Notes: generated by a model not told the origin, from the letters alone. Positions 13,124 to 22,674 are shown, counted from the stretch's first letter. The stretch is 64,000 bases of DNA from Microbacterium rhizosphaerae (GCF_034120055.1 NZ_CP139368.1:2294001-2358000), one strand, 5' to 3'. A program made the numbers and translations.

Positions 13124-15202
13124 TCAGACGTGGCCCGCGCGCTCCATCGCGCGCAGCTCCTTCTTGAGATCCTGCACCTCGTCGCGCAGCCGTGCCGCCA
13201 GCTCGAACTTGAGCTCGCCGGCCGCCGCCAGCATCTGCGACGACAGATCCGCGATCGTCGACTCGAGCTGCGCCGCACCCTCGGCCGCGATGCCCGTCCC
13301 CAGTCGAGGTGTCGGGCTCTTGCCCTTGCCGCTCTTGTTCTTGGACGCATCCCGTCCGCGCATCATGCGGTCGGTGTCCGAGGCCTCGCGGGCCAGCACC
13401 TCGGTGATGTCCGCGATCCGCTTGCGCAGCGGCTGCGGGTCGATGCCGTTCGCGGCGTTGTAGGCGAGCTGCTTGTCGCGGCGCCGTTCGGTCTCCTCGA
13501 TGGCGTTGCGCATGGAGTCGGTGACCGAGTCGGCGTACATGTGCACCTCGCCGGAGACGTTGCGCGCCGCGCGGCCGATCGTCTGGATGAGCGAGGTGCC
13601 GGAGCGGAGGAAGCCCTCCTTGTCGGCATCCAGGATCGCCACGAGCGAGACCTCCGGAAGATCGAGGCCCTCGCGGAGCAGGTTGATGCCCACCAGGACG
13701 TCGTACACGCCGGCGCGCAGCTCGGTCAGCAGCTCCACCCGGCGGAGCGTGTCGACGTCGGAGTGGAGATAGCGGACCCGCACGCCGTGCTCGCCGAGGA
13801 AGTCCGTCAGCTCCTCCGCCATCTTCTTCGTCAGAGTCGTCACGAGCACGCGCTCGTTGCGGCCGGCCCGGACGCGGATCTGCTCGAGCAGATCGTCGAT
13901 CTGCCCCTTCGAGGGCTTGACGACGATCTTCGGGTCGACGAGTCCGGTCGGACGGATGATCTGCTCGACGACCCCGTCGGCGATCCCCATCTCGTAGCGC
14001 CCCGGGGTCGCGGACAGGTAGACCGTCTGGCCGATCCGGTTCTTGAACTCGTCCCAGCGCAAGGGACGGTTGTCCATCGCGCTCGGCAGCCGGAAGCCGT
14101 GCTCGACGAGCGTGCGCTTGCGCGACGCATCCCCCTCGTACATCGCGCCGATCTGCGGGACCGTCGCGTGGGACTCGTCGATGACGAGCAGGAAGTCGTC
14201 GGGGAAGAAGTCGAGCAGGGTGTGCGGCGGCTCGCCCGCTACGCGCCCGTCGAGGTGCCGGGAGTAGTTCTCGATGCCCGAGCAGAAGCCGAGCTGCTGC
14301 AGCATCTCGAGGTCGAACGTCGTGCGCATGCGCAGCCGCTGCGCCTCCAGCAGCTTGCCCTGCCGCTCGAACTCCGTGAGACGCTCCGCCAGTTCGGCCT
14401 CGATCGTGCCGATCGCGCGCTGCACGACGTCGGTGCCGGCGACGTAGTGCGACGCGGGGAAGATGGGGACCGACTCGAGACGCTTCACCACATCGCCGGT
14501 CAGGGGATGCAGCATGTACAGCGCCTCGATCTCGTCGCCGAAGAGCTCGATGCGGATCGCGAACTCCTCGTACACCGGGATGATCTCGATCGTGTCGCCG
14601 CGGACACGGAAGTTGCCGCGCGAGAAGTCCACGTCGTTTCGGTTGTACTGCATCGCGATGAACTGACGGATGAGGGCGTCCCGGTCGTACCGCTCCCCCA
14701 CCTGCAGCGCGACCATGTTGCGCAGGTACTCCTCCGGCGCGCCGAGGCCGTAGATGCACGAGACGGTGCTGACGACGACGACGTCGCGGCGGCTCAGCAG
14801 CGAATTGGTCGTCGAGTGGCGCAGGCGCTCGACCTCGGCGTTGATCGACGAGTCCTTCTCGATGAAGGTGTCGGTCTGCGGGACGTACGCCTCGGGCTGG
14901 TAGTAGTCGTAGTAGCTGACGAAGTACTCGACGGCGTTGTGCGGCATGAGGTCGCGGAACTCGTTGGCGAGCTGGGCGGCCAGCGTCTTGTTGTGCGCGA
15001 GCACGAGCGTCGGCCGCTGCACCTGCTCGATGAGCCAGGCCGTCGTCGCGGACTTGCCCGTTCCGGTGGCGCCGAGGAGCACGACATCCGTCTCACCGGC
15101 GTTGATGCGCGCGGCGAGATCGGCGATCGCCTGGGGCTGGTCGCCGCTCGGCACGTACTCGCTCACGACCTCGAACGGGCGCACGGATCGGGTCGTCTGC
15201 AT
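13124..15202 (-). CDS. uvrB: Excinuclease ABC subunit B
   Basis: A 692-residue helicase-like subunit that verifies damage and loads UvrC. Landmarks: Walker [16 protein letters not shown], the beta-hairpin region [20 protein letters not shown], the DESH box ([13 protein letters not shown]), motif V/VI region [14 protein letters not shown] and QTIGRAARN, and a C-terminal UVR motif ([20 protein letters not shown]) that pairs with UvrC. ATG at 15202 gives the family's usual opening ([22 protein letters not shown]); the frame stays open further upstream, but that part resembles no protein and overlaps coaE. It follows coaE by 110 bp on the same strand. Confidence 0.96.
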   Translation of the reverse strand: MQTTRSVRPFEVVSEYVPSGDQPQAIADLAARINAGETDVVLLGATGTGKSATTAWLIEQVQRPTLVLAHNKTLAAQLANEFRDLMPHNAVEYFVSYYDYYQPEAYVPQTDTFIEKDSSINAEVERLRHSTTNSLLSRRDVVVVSTVSCIYGLGAPEEYLRNMVALQVGERYDRDALIRQFIAMQYNRNDVDFSRGNFRVRGDTIEIIPVYEEFAIRIELFGDEIEALYMLHPLTGDVVKRLESVPIFPASHYVAGTDVVQRAIGTIEAELAERLTEFERQGKLLEAQRLRMRTTFDLEMLQQLGFCSGIENYSRHLDGRVAGEPPHTLLDFFPDDFLLVIDESHATVPQIGAMYEGDASRKRTLVEHGFRLPSAMDNRPLRWDEFKNRIGQTVYLSATPGRYEMGIADGVVEQIIRPTGLVDPKIVVKPSKGQIDDLLEQIRVRAGRNERVLVTTLTKKMAEELTDFLGEHGVRVRYLHSDVDTLRRVELLTELRAGVYDVLVGINLLREGLDLPEVSLVAILDADKEGFLRSGTSLIQTIGRAARNVSGEVHMYADSVTDSMRNAIEETERRRDKQLAYNAANGIDPQPLRKRIADITEVLAREASDTDRMMRGRDASKNKSGKGKSPTPRLGTGIAAEGAAQLESTIADLSSQMLAAAGELKFELAARLRDEVQDLKKELRAMERAGHV

Positions 15203-15312
15203 GCTTTCCAGCGTAGGCCGGGCCACGGACATCGGGGCCGGACATCCGGGCCGGGTGTCCGGCGCGCCGACGACAGGTCCGACTCTCGGGCCATCGCGGG
15301 CGCTGCGGCGGC

Positions 15313-15912
15313 TCAGGACCCGGCGAGGCGCTCCCACAGGGCGTCGGTCTGCGCGATCGTCTCGTCGAGCGCCCCGGACGTGTCGATGACCACGTCGGCG
15401 AGGGCGAGCCGCGTATCGTCGTCGGCCTGGGCGGCGATGCGCGCCCGAGCTTCCGGCTCCGACAGACCGCGTAGGGCGACGAGCCGGCGGACGCGGGTCT
15501 CGACGGGAGCGTTCGCCACGACGACGAGGTCCCAGCGGTCGCCGGCGCGGGCTTCGGCGAGCAGCGGCACGTCGTAGACGACCACCGCGTCGCGGTCGGC
15601 CTCGAACGCCGCAGCGAAGCGCCGGTGGGACTCCGTCGCGACGGCCGGGTGGACGATGGCGTTCAGCCGCGCCAGCGCCTCGGGGTCGCCGAAGACGACG
15701 GCGCCGAGAGCCGCCCGATCCAGGGCTCCGTCGGGGCGCAGCATCCCGGCGCCGAACTCTGCCGCGATGCGCTCCAGCACGGGCGACCCCGGGCTCTGCA
15801 CATCCCGCACGATCTGATCGGCGTCGACGATGACCGCCCCGTGCTCGGCGAGGCGGCGGGCGATCGTCGACTTCCCCGAGGCGATGCCTCCGGTGAGCGC
15901 GATGAGAGGCAT
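15313..15912 (-). CDS. coaE: Dephospho-CoA kinase
   Basis: A 199-residue P-loop kinase that catalyses the last step of coenzyme A synthesis, phosphorylating the 3'-hydroxyl of dephospho-CoA. The Walker A loop [12 protein letters not shown] lies at the very N-terminus (about residues 4-15), followed by [11 protein letters not shown] and the substrate-lid motif YDVPLLAEA. Length is that of the single-domain enzyme; the GrpB-like extension found in some actinobacteria is absent. The ATG at 15912 was chosen by homology; the frame is open far upstream but that part reads as noise. It is upstream of uvrB on the same strand, as in many actinobacteria. Confidence 0.94.
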   Translation of the reverse strand: MPLIALTGGIASGKSTIARRLAEHGAVIVDADQIVRDVQSPGSPVLERIAAEFGAGMLRPDGALDRAALGAVVFGDPEALARLNAIVHPAVATESHRRFAAAFEADRDAVVVYDVPLLAEARAGDRWDLVVVANAPVETRVRRLVALRGLSEPEARARIAAQADDDTRLALADVVIDTSGALDETIAQTDALWERLAGS

Positions 15913-16026
15913 GTGACGAGCATGCCACGGATGGATGGCACGGCCGGCCGCCGGCCCGTTAGCATGACGGGTGTCCATGCGCGCCCAGAGGCGGTCGCGG
16001 GATGCGGTCGTCATGAGGGGCTCGAG

Positions 16027-16770
16027 ATGGATGTGGCACGCGTAGCCGTCGTCGTCGAGGATGACGAAGACATCCGAGCTCTGCTCGCCGCGGTCCTCGA
16101 GCAGGCCGGATTCGATGTGCACACGGCGGCGACCGGGGCCGACGCCCTCGACCTGGTCCGTGCCCACGATCCCATCGTGACGACCCTGGATGTCGGTCTG
16201 CCGGGAATGGACGGCTACGAGACGGCGCGACGCATCCGCGAGATCAGCTCCGCCTACATCGTCATGCTGACCGCGCGCACCGAGGAGATCGACGCGCTGC
16301 AGGGGCTCGACGCCGGCGCGGACGACTACATCACGAAGCCCTTCCGTCCCCGGGAGCTGCGCGCCCGCATCGATGCGATGCTGCGCCGGCCACGCATGCG
16401 CTCCGACGTGGCGGTCCGGCCCGGGCCGGCCTCGGGCTCCGACGGCGAGTCGTGGCTCGAGCACGACGGCCTTCGCGCCAACCCCGCCATGCGCCTCGTG
16501 GTCGCCGACGGCCGCACGATCGAGCTCACCCGCAGCGAGTTCGACATCCTCGTCGAGCTGCTGACCTCCGACCGCAGGGTCGTGTCGAAGTCGCAGCTCG
16601 CCCTGCTGCTGCGCGGCGAGAGCGATCCCGGCGCCTATGTCAACGACAACGACACGCGCGCCATCGAGGTGCACGTGGCGAACCTGCGCCGGAAGCTCGG
16701 CGACTCCCCGTCGAGTCCGCGCTGGGTGGAGACGGTGCGCGGCGTGGGCTATCGGCTCCCCGCCGGCTGA
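16027..16770 (+). CDS. OmpR-family two-component response regulator
   Basis: A 247-residue DNA-binding response regulator. The receiver domain has the acidic pocket EDDED (residues 11-15), phosphoacceptor Asp55 in TTLDVGLPGMDG, Thr in VMLTART and Lys in YITKPF. The C-terminal winged helix shows LTRSEFDILVELL, a recognition-helix region ending VHVANLRRKLG and WVETVRGVGYRL. The start at 16027 has GAGGGG six bases upstream; longer in-frame starts exist but lack homology. The gene converges with the membrane/GGDEF-like gene, with only 3 bp between stops, and the kinase beyond it is the natural partner. Confidence 0.9.
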   Translation: MDVARVAVVVEDDEDIRALLAAVLEQAGFDVHTAATGADALDLVRAHDPIVTTLDVGLPGMDGYETARRIREISSAYIVMLTARTEEIDALQGLDAGADDYITKPFRPRELRARIDAMLRRPRMRSDVAVRPGPASGSDGESWLEHDGLRANPAMRLVVADGRTIELTRSEFDILVELLTSDRRVVSKSQLALLLRGESDPGAYVNDNDTRAIEVHVANLRRKLGDSPSSPRWVETVRGVGYRLPAG

Positions 16771-16773
16771 GCC

Positions 16774-17928
16774 TCACGCCTCCCCGATCAGCACGGACGA
16801 CTCGACGCTCGACGCCGCCCGGCGCGCAGCATCCCGCGCCGTATCGATCAGGGTCTGGGCGTCGTAGCCCGCGGTGGTGCTGAGACCGACGCCGACGCCG
16901 AGGACCGGGATCACTCCCCCGCTGACGCGTCCGAGCTCGTCGAACACCCCGCGATAGACGACGGATGCGCGCCGCCGCGCATCCACGGGCGACTCGGCGA
17001 CGGTCGCGAAGATCATGCCGGCTTCGCCATCCGTACCGACCACCGCCTGCGCCGGCGCGTAGCGGCGGACCGCCGCGCGCCAGGTCTGCACGACGTCGCC
17101 CGCCGTGTCGCCGCCGAACGCCGTCGCGATCTGTTCGAGATCCTCGATCCGCACCGACACGACGGCGATGAGCTCGCGACGCCAACCGGCACGCCGAGCC
17201 AGCACCCGCAGCCACGCCTCGAATCGCGCGGTGGAGACGATGTCGAGATCCCCCTCCTCCACCACGGGCTGCGCACGGTCCGGTGCGCGCTCCGCGAGCA
17301 GGACGGAGGTCGCTACGGTCGCGACGATGATGAGCACGACGGTGATGAGGCTCGTCGTCACCGTGCCGAACCAGCTGGTGAACAAGGCGCTGTCGGGACC
17401 CACGACGAGCAGCGCCGTCGTCCGCGACACGTAGTAGAGCGCGAGCAGCCCGAGCACGAACGCGAATCCCCACGCCGGACGACGTGTCAGGAGATCACCG
17501 CGCAGGCATTCGGCCGATCCGGCCGCCCCCATGACGATGAGACTCGCGAACATCGCCAGCGCCCCTTGCCAGCCGTCCGGCCGTGGCGCCGTCAGCAGGA
17601 CGGCCGCACCGGTGCCGAGCGTGGCGATCACGACCGCGGCCACCGCCCAGCCCATGCGCCGGCCGTTGAAGTTGCGCGCGCCGAGCCAGAGGCATCCGAT
17701 CCCCGCGACGAAGGCGCTGTTGCCGACGCACACGAGCCACGCCGTCGTCGGGTAGGCGGCCCACAGCGCGTAGGCGAGCGTCGTCACGATGGCGCCGACG
17801 TACGCGACCGACCAGATCGCACCGGTGCTGTCGTCGCGTCGGACCATCGCTCCCGCGATGAAGATCAGTGCGCAGACGATGACGACCAGCGCGGTCATCG
17901 CGGATACGGATGTCGGCTCGAGCGTCAC
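16774..17928 (-). CDS. Membrane protein with a degenerate GGDEF-like domain
   Basis: A 384-residue protein with about six predicted membrane helices in residues 10-210 and a cytoplasmic C-terminal half that aligns in outline with a GGDEF domain: an LDIVSTARFEAWLRVLARRA opening, then SVRIEDLEQIATAFGGDTAGDVV. The catalytic GG[D/E]EF signature is replaced by GTDGEAGM, so diguanylate cyclase activity is unlikely. Its start overlaps the histidine kinase stop by 4 bp (ATGA), so the two are translationally coupled. I infer an accessory sensor or scaffold for that kinase. The GGDEF-like assignment is by eye and moderately secure. Confidence 0.7.
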   Translation of the reverse strand: MTLEPTSVSAMTALVVIVCALIFIAGAMVRRDDSTGAIWSVAYVGAIVTTLAYALWAAYPTTAWLVCVGNSAFVAGIGCLWLGARNFNGRRMGWAVAAVVIATLGTGAAVLLTAPRPDGWQGALAMFASLIVMGAAGSAECLRGDLLTRRPAWGFAFVLGLLALYYVSRTTALLVVGPDSALFTSWFGTVTTSLITVVLIIVATVATSVLLAERAPDRAQPVVEEGDLDIVSTARFEAWLRVLARRAGWRRELIAVVSVRIEDLEQIATAFGGDTAGDVVQTWRAAVRRYAPAQAVVGTDGEAGMIFATVAESPVDARRRASVVYRGVFDELGRVSGGVIPVLGVGVGLSTTAGYDAQTLIDTARDAARRAASSVESSVLIGEA

Positions 17929-19589
17929 CGGGACTCCTCCGCGGGCGGACGGGCGGGCAGACGCACGACGAAGGTCGAGCCGACGCCGACGGTGCTGCGC
18001 AGCGTGATGTCGCCCCCCTGCGCGCGCACGAAGTCGCGGCTGATGGCGAGCCCGAGCCCGGACCCGCGACGCTGGCCGCGGACGCCCTCGGCCCGGTAGA
18101 ACCTCTCGAAGACCCTCTCCTGCTCGTCGTCCGGGATGCCGACGCCGGTGTCCCGGACGAGCAGCCAGGTCGATGTGCCGTCGGTCGTCGTGCCGATGGT
18201 CACCGTGCCCCCGTCGCGGTTGTAGGCGATGGCGTTTGCGATCAGGTTGTCGACGACCTGGCGCAGGCGCAGCGGATCGGCGTAGGCCGTGGCCTCCTCG
18301 AGGCCGCCCGCATCCAGGATGACCGCCTTGCGGGTCGCACGCGGCGACAGCGACTCCGCCGATGCCCGGGCGATCTCGGCGACGTCGAGCTCACGCGGCG
18401 ACATCGTCAGCGCCGGAGTCGCGGAGCTGCTCGATGCCGCGAGGATGTCGCCGACGATGCCGAGGAGCCGCTCGGCGTTCCGCTCGGCGATGCGGAGGTT
18501 CGCGCGCGCTCCGTCCGGCAGGCCGTCCGCGTCGAGCGCGAGCTCCAGATAGCCGAGGATCGACGTGAGCGGCGTGCGCAGCTCGTGCGAGACGGATGCG
18601 ACGAGCTCGTCGCGTGCGCGCAGCGCCGTGAGCTCACCGGTCACGTCGCGCGAGACGACGACGGCTCCGGCATCCGCCCCCGTGTCGTCGGTGAGCCGCC
18701 GCGCCGACACGCTGAGCGCCCGCCGCGCGGGGCCGGGCTCGCCGAACCACACGACGTCGTCGTCGAAGGCGTCGCCGCGCAGCGCCCGCTCGAGCGGCAT
18801 CTCGCCCGCCGGCACGGGCGTCTCGCCGTCCGCGCGGAAGACCGGAGCCGCACCCTCCTGCGTGTCGTCGACGTCGAGCGTCTGGAGCCGGCCGTAGGCG
18901 TCGTTCGTGACCGCGGTGGCGCCGTCCGCCCCGACGCGGATGACACCGAAGTCCACCGCATCCAGCACTTCCGTGACCTCCTGCTCCTGGCGCCGCGTCC
19001 GCTCGAGGACGCGGCTCAGGAGCTGGGCCTGTGTGGATAAGAGGGTGCGCTGCGCGGCCGTGCGGCGGGCGGTGAGGAAGCTCGTCACCCCCACGGCCAG
19101 CACGATCAGGGGCAGCAGCACGTTGTCGTAGGTGAGGGCGCCGCTCGGCTGCAGGACGAGGGTCGCCCAGAAGAGAAGGCACACGCCGGTGATGGCGCCG
19201 AACATGCCGAGCAGGCCGAAGCCTGCGGCGATCCACATCGTCGGGAAGACCCAGAGGAGGGCCAGACGCGAGCTCGGAGCGGATGCGCGCATCACCATGA
19301 TCGCGATGATGTCCGCGGCCGGCACGATCGCGGTCAGACCGTACGGCAGGCGATCCCACGGGATGACGAGCGCCGCCGCGAGTCCCGCGAATACGACGAG
19401 CGCGCCCGCGAAGAACAGCGGGCCGTCTCCGGAATACGAATCGACGGCGACGAGCACCGACAGCACGAGCACGACGGTGGCCAGGAGCGCCTGATTGAGC
19501 GTCGCTGCGCGACTGCGGGTGCGATCGGGCAGCGGCGCGCGACGTGCTGCGCGCGCGGGGATGCGCGGATGTTCGGTCACCGCTGTCAT
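17925..19589 (-). CDS. Sensor histidine kinase with PAS-like domain
   Basis: A 554-residue kinase. Residues about 30-190 contain six hydrophobic segments of an integral sensor region; a coiled stretch (LLSRVLERTRRQEQEVTEV) leads to a PAS-like domain (about 200-320); the HisKA box is ELVASVSHELRTPLTSILGY; the ATPase domain has the N box (DNLIANAIAYNRDGG), G1 (DTGVGIPDDE), F (VFERFYR) and G2 (GSGLGLAISRDF) motifs. It is the first gene of an operon with the GGDEF-like protein and faces an OmpR-type regulator encoded convergently. The membrane-only N-terminus with little exposed loop suggests sensing within or at the membrane. Confidence 0.9.
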   Translation of the reverse strand: MTAVTEHPRIPARAARRAPLPDRTRSRAATLNQALLATVVLVLSVLVAVDSYSGDGPLFFAGALVVFAGLAAALVIPWDRLPYGLTAIVPAADIIAIMVMRASAPSSRLALLWVFPTMWIAAGFGLLGMFGAITGVCLLFWATLVLQPSGALTYDNVLLPLIVLAVGVTSFLTARRTAAQRTLLSTQAQLLSRVLERTRRQEQEVTEVLDAVDFGVIRVGADGATAVTNDAYGRLQTLDVDDTQEGAAPVFRADGETPVPAGEMPLERALRGDAFDDDVVWFGEPGPARRALSVSARRLTDDTGADAGAVVVSRDVTGELTALRARDELVASVSHELRTPLTSILGYLELALDADGLPDGARANLRIAERNAERLLGIVGDILAASSSSATPALTMSPRELDVAEIARASAESLSPRATRKAVILDAGGLEEATAYADPLRLRQVVDNLIANAIAYNRDGGTVTIGTTTDGTSTWLLVRDTGVGIPDDEQERVFERFYRAEGVRGQRRGSGLGLAISRDFVRAQGGDITLRSTVGVGSTFVVRLPARPPAEESR

Positions 19590-19628
19590 GGGACGACCGT
19601 ACCGCGCGGAACCCCCGGGTAGAACGAC

Positions 19629-19660
19629 GCGGGGCCGGAGCCCGAAGGCTCCGACCCCGC
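19629..19660 (-). terminator. Terminator hairpin downstream of rpsA
   Basis: A 14-bp stem (GCGGGGCCGGAGCC with one mismatch in the return arm) capped by the tetraloop CGAA lies 15 bp past the rpsA stop. No long U-run follows, as is common in high-GC genomes. Confidence 0.7.
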
Positions 19661-19675
19661 GTTACGTGGTGCGGA

Positions 19676-21127
19676 TCAGCGACCCGAGAGCTTCTCGCGC
19701 AGCGCGGCGAGAGCCTCGTCGTCGGCCAGCGTGCCGGCCGGGGTCGAGTCGCTCGAGAACGTCGACGGCACGTCGACGCCGCCGACGTTGTTCGCCTCGG
19801 CCTCGAGGGCCTTGGCGACCTGCGCCTTGTGCGCCTCCCAGCGCGCGTGGGCGGCAGCGTACTCCTGCTCCCACTTCTCGCGCTGCTCGTCGAAGCCTTC
19901 CTTCCACTGGTTGGTCTCCGGGTCGAAGCCCTCGGGGTACTTGTACTCCCCGTTCTCGTCGTACTCGGTGACCATGCCGTAGAGGGCCGGGTCGAACTCG
20001 GTGCCGTACGGGTCGACCGACTCGTTCGCCTGCTTGAGCGACAGCGAGATGCGGCGACGCTCGAGGTCGATGTCGATGACCTTGACGAAGACCTCTTCGC
20101 CGACCGACACGACCTGCTCGGCGAGCTCGACGTGCTTGCCCGACAGCTCCGAGATGTGCACGAGGCCCTCGATGCCGTCCGCGACGCGGACGAAGGCGCC
20201 GAACGGCACGAGCTTCGTGACCTTGCCCGGGGTGACCTGGCCGATGGCGTGCGTGCGCGCGAAGACCTGCCACGGGTCCTCCTGGGTCGCCTTCAGCGAC
20301 AGCGAGACGCGCTCGCGGTCCAGGTCGACCTCGAGGATCTCGACGGTGACCTCCTGGCCGACCTCGACGACCTCGGACGCGTGCTCGATGTGCTTCCACG
20401 ACAGCTCGGAGACGTGCACGAGGCCGTCCACGCCGCCCAGGTCGACGAACGCACCGAAGTTGACGATCGACGAGACGACGCCCTTGCGGACCTGACCCTT
20501 GTGCAGGTTGTTGAGGAACGTGGTCCGCGACTCGGACTGCGTCTGCTCGAGCAGGGCTCGGCGCGAGAGCACGACGTTGTTGCGGTTCTTGTCGAGCTCG
20601 AGGATCTTCGCCTCGATCTCCTGGCCGAGGTACGGCGTCAGGTCGCGGACGCGGCGCAGCTCGATGAGCGACGCCGGGAGGAAGCCGCGCAGGCCGATGT
20701 CGACGATCAGGCCGCCCTTGACGACCTCGATCACCTGACCGGTGACGACGCCGTCGGTCTCCTTGATCTTCTCCACGTCGCCCCAGGCGCGCTCGTACTG
20801 CGCGCGCTTCTTCGACAGGATGAGGCGGCCTTCCTTGTCCTCCTTCTGGAGAACGAGCGCCTCGACGTGGTCGCCGACCTTGACGACCTCGTTCGGGTCG
20901 ACGTCGTGCTTGATGGAGAGCTCGCGCGAGGGGATGACGCCCTCGGTCTTGTAGCCGACGTCGAGGAGCACCTCGTCGCGGTCGATCTTCACCACGGTGC
21001 CCTCGATCAGGTCGCCGTCGTTGAAGAACTTCAGGGTCTTCTCGACCGCGGCCAGGAAGTCCTCAGCAGAGCCGATGTCGTTGATCGCGACCTGCTTGGT
21101 GGCCGGGGCGGTCGTTGCGGTAGTCAT
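19676..21127 (-). CDS. rpsA: 30S ribosomal protein S1
   Basis: A 483-residue RNA-binding ribosomal protein with four S1 repeats (about residues 35-105, 120-190, 205-280 and 290-365), each recognisable from glycine/valine motifs such as GTVVKIDRDEVLLDVGYKTEG, GAFVDLGGVDGLVHVSELSW and GAFVRVADGIEGLVHISEL. The C-terminal ~110 residues are acidic with a lysine/glutamate stretch and an alanine-rich end, typical of actinobacterial S1. ATG at 21127 with AAGGGA upstream fits; the longer ORF adds unrelated residues. It has a long leader and a strong hairpin after the stop. Confidence 0.96.
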   Translation of the reverse strand: MTTATTAPATKQVAINDIGSAEDFLAAVEKTLKFFNDGDLIEGTVVKIDRDEVLLDVGYKTEGVIPSRELSIKHDVDPNEVVKVGDHVEALVLQKEDKEGRLILSKKRAQYERAWGDVEKIKETDGVVTGQVIEVVKGGLIVDIGLRGFLPASLIELRRVRDLTPYLGQEIEAKILELDKNRNNVVLSRRALLEQTQSESRTTFLNNLHKGQVRKGVVSSIVNFGAFVDLGGVDGLVHVSELSWKHIEHASEVVEVGQEVTVEILEVDLDRERVSLSLKATQEDPWQVFARTHAIGQVTPGKVTKLVPFGAFVRVADGIEGLVHISELSGKHVELAEQVVSVGEEVFVKVIDIDLERRRISLSLKQANESVDPYGTEFDPALYGMVTEYDENGEYKYPEGFDPETNQWKEGFDEQREKWEQEYAAAHARWEAHKAQVAKALEAEANNVGGVDVPSTFSSDSTPAGTLADDEALAALREKLSGR

Positions 21128-21252
21128 GTAGTGGGTAGTCCCTTTGGATGGTTTCGTCGGGCTCCGGACGCGCACGACAGCACATGCGGAGCAGGTGGAT
21201 TTCTTGAACCGTCGCTCGCGCAGGCCGAAACAGCGCCCACGAGTGACACTCC

Positions 21253-21262
21253 AGAGTATCAG
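21253..21262 (-). promoter_or_regulatory. rpsA: Putative extended -10 element of the rpsA promoter
   Basis: On the minus strand these bases read CTGATACTCT, an extended -10 (TGnTACTCT) about 125 bp before the rpsA ATG. An almost identical element (CTGATACACT) precedes rpsB. I see no strong -35 hexamer at the expected distance. It implies an S1 leader of about 115 nt. Confidence 0.45.
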
Positions 21263-21302
21263 AACGCGCGGGCCATCTTCGGTGTTCCGCCCGCGATGGC
21301 GA

Positions 21303-21950
21303 TCACCGCGGGAGCTGGATGGGGTCCGTCGTGGTGCGGTCGGGGTCGAACCAGTCGTACGGCGTGGTGTCGTCGCCGGCAGCGGGAGGTGCCGTGGGCT
21401 GCGGCGGCACCGGCGGAGTCCCCATCCCGTCGTCGATCACGGGACGCGGCCCGGCGTAGCCGCGCAGGCCCGCCTGGGCGATGACGCGCTGGATCGTGAG
21501 GCCGCGCTCGTCCGGCCGGCCGACGAAGCGGATGTCGCGCAGGCCCTGATCCTGGGCGGCCGACTCGAACACGAAATGGCCGTACCCGAGGACGCGCCCG
21601 ACGAAGGGCTTGTAGACGGAGATGTCCAGGATGCGCGAGAGCGGCATCGTCGCGACCTGCTCCGAGAGGATCCCGTGGATGCGGAACACCCGCATGTTGG
21701 TGATGACGAAGCGATCGCGGCGCCGGTCGAGGATCCGCCAGGCCGCATGCAGCATCAGTGCGACACCGAGCAGCGTGGGCAGCCACCAGACGGGTGGCAC
21801 GACCACGGCGATGCAGGTCACCACCAGACCGCCGGCGAGCTCGAGCGACGCGCCGACGACAGCGGCCCAGTGCTTGCGGACCTCGTCGATCACGACCTCG
21901 CCCTGATCCGAGATCAGGTGCTTGGCGGTGCGCGGGTCGACCTCGATCAT
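21303..21950 (-). CDS. PH domain-containing membrane protein
   Basis: A 215-residue protein of the bacterial PH (DUF304-like) membrane family. Two closely spaced hydrophobic segments (about residues 28-48 and 50-70: WAAVVGASLELAGGLVVTCI, WWLPTLLGVALMLHAAW) are followed by the PH-like beta domain opening RDRFVITNMRVFRIHGILSEQVATMPLSRILDISV, with TNMRV and the ATMPL/ILDI pattern typical of the family. The last 50 residues are Pro/Thr/Asp-rich and probably disordered. ATG at 21950 overlaps the stop of the 55-residue membrane gene by 4 bp; the longer open frame upstream is noise. Function unknown; such proteins sit at the inner membrane. Confidence 0.85.
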   Translation of the reverse strand: MIEVDPRTAKHLISDQGEVVIDEVRKHWAAVVGASLELAGGLVVTCIAVVVPPVWWLPTLLGVALMLHAAWRILDRRRDRFVITNMRVFRIHGILSEQVATMPLSRILDISVYKPFVGRVLGYGHFVFESAAQDQGLRDIRFVGRPDERGLTIQRVIAQAGLRGYAGPRPVIDDGMGTPPVPPQPTAPPAAGDDTTPYDWFDPDRTTTDPIQLPR

Positions 21951-22114
21951 GAACCCGCGAGCGAGGTGAAGAAGTGGACGACGGCCTCGCCGGCACCCCA
22001 CACCACGGCGACCGCGCCGTGCACGGCGTTGGCGGCATCCTGCGGACGCGTCACGAGGTAGAAGAGCGCGAACGCGATGACGAACACGATGACGATGCGC
22101 TTGAGGATCTTCAC
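21947..22114 (-). CDS. Small single-pass membrane protein (55 residues)
   Basis: A short gene starting with GTG at 22114, with AAGGA eight bases upstream, encoding 55 residues that open KILKRIVIVFVIAFALFYLV. It has a basic N-terminus, one hydrophobic helix (about residues 5-22), a short polar loop (TRPQDAANAV) and a weakly amphipathic C-terminal part (GAVAVVWGAGEAVVHFFTSLAGS). Its TGA overlaps the ATG of the PH-domain gene in ATGA, so the two are translationally coupled. High GC, a clear ribosome-binding site and the exact overlap make it convincing although it is easily missed. The pair may form one membrane complex; function unknown. Confidence 0.8.
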   Translation of the reverse strand: MKILKRIVIVFVIAFALFYLVTRPQDAANAVHGAVAVVWGAGEAVVHFFTSLAGS

Positions 22115-22263
22115 GGGCAGGGTCCTTCCGGGTCGTCTTGCTGTCGGTCGAAAGCGGTCCCCCCGGACGCCAACTACCCATTAAACCGCGCGCGAGGCTC
22201 CCGGCGCGGCTCCGACACGCGGTGGCGGGCGGTGCGCCGATCGAAGGCTGAGAGGATGGAGGG

Positions 22264-22647
22264 ATGCGTCATCCCCTTCGCACCGTCCTGCTCGCCTTCG
22301 CCGCGGACGCCGTCCTGGTCGTGGTGTTCGCCGCCATCGGCCGTGCCAGCCACCACGAAGCCGTCCTTCCCGGGCTGCTCGAGACGGCATGGCCGTTTCT
22401 CGCAGGGCTCGCACTGGGCTGGCTGATCTCGCAGGCGTGGCGCGCTCCGCTGGCGCCGGTGCGCACCGGCCTGCCGGTGTGGGCGCTCACGGTCGCGGCG
22501 GGGATGCTGCTGCGCGGGGTCAGCGGGCAGGGCGTGGTCGTGGCGTTCGTCATCGTGGCGTCGATCGTCCTGCTGGTGTTCCTCGTGGGCTGGCGCGCCG
22601 TCGCGCGACTCGTGACCCGCCGCCGCGCGGCCGTCGACGCCGCGTAG
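22264..22647 (+). CDS. DUF3054 family membrane protein
   Basis: A 127-residue integral membrane protein with four predicted helices (about residues 8-28, 42-58, 70-86 and 92-112). The pattern MRHPLRTVLLAFAADAVLVVVFAAIGR, then LALGWLISQAWRAP and LPVWALTVAAGMLLR, is that of the DUF3054 family, which is common in actinobacteria and of unknown function. The C-terminus is basic (RLVTRRRAAV), consistent with cytoplasmic orientation. It is 27 bp upstream of the FUSC-like gene on the same strand and may be co-transcribed with it. Confidence 0.85.
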   Translation: MRHPLRTVLLAFAADAVLVVVFAAIGRASHHEAVLPGLLETAWPFLAGLALGWLISQAWRAPLAPVRTGLPVWALTVAAGMLLRGVSGQGVVVAFVIVASIVLLVFLVGWRAVARLVTRRRAAVDAA

Positions 22648-22674
22648 GACTCCACCGAGGCCTACGCTCGCGTC

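Noticed and set aside
13130..15577. An 815-codon + frame opposite uvrB
   Set aside because: Antisense shadow of uvrB; no ribosome-binding site or recognisable domain.
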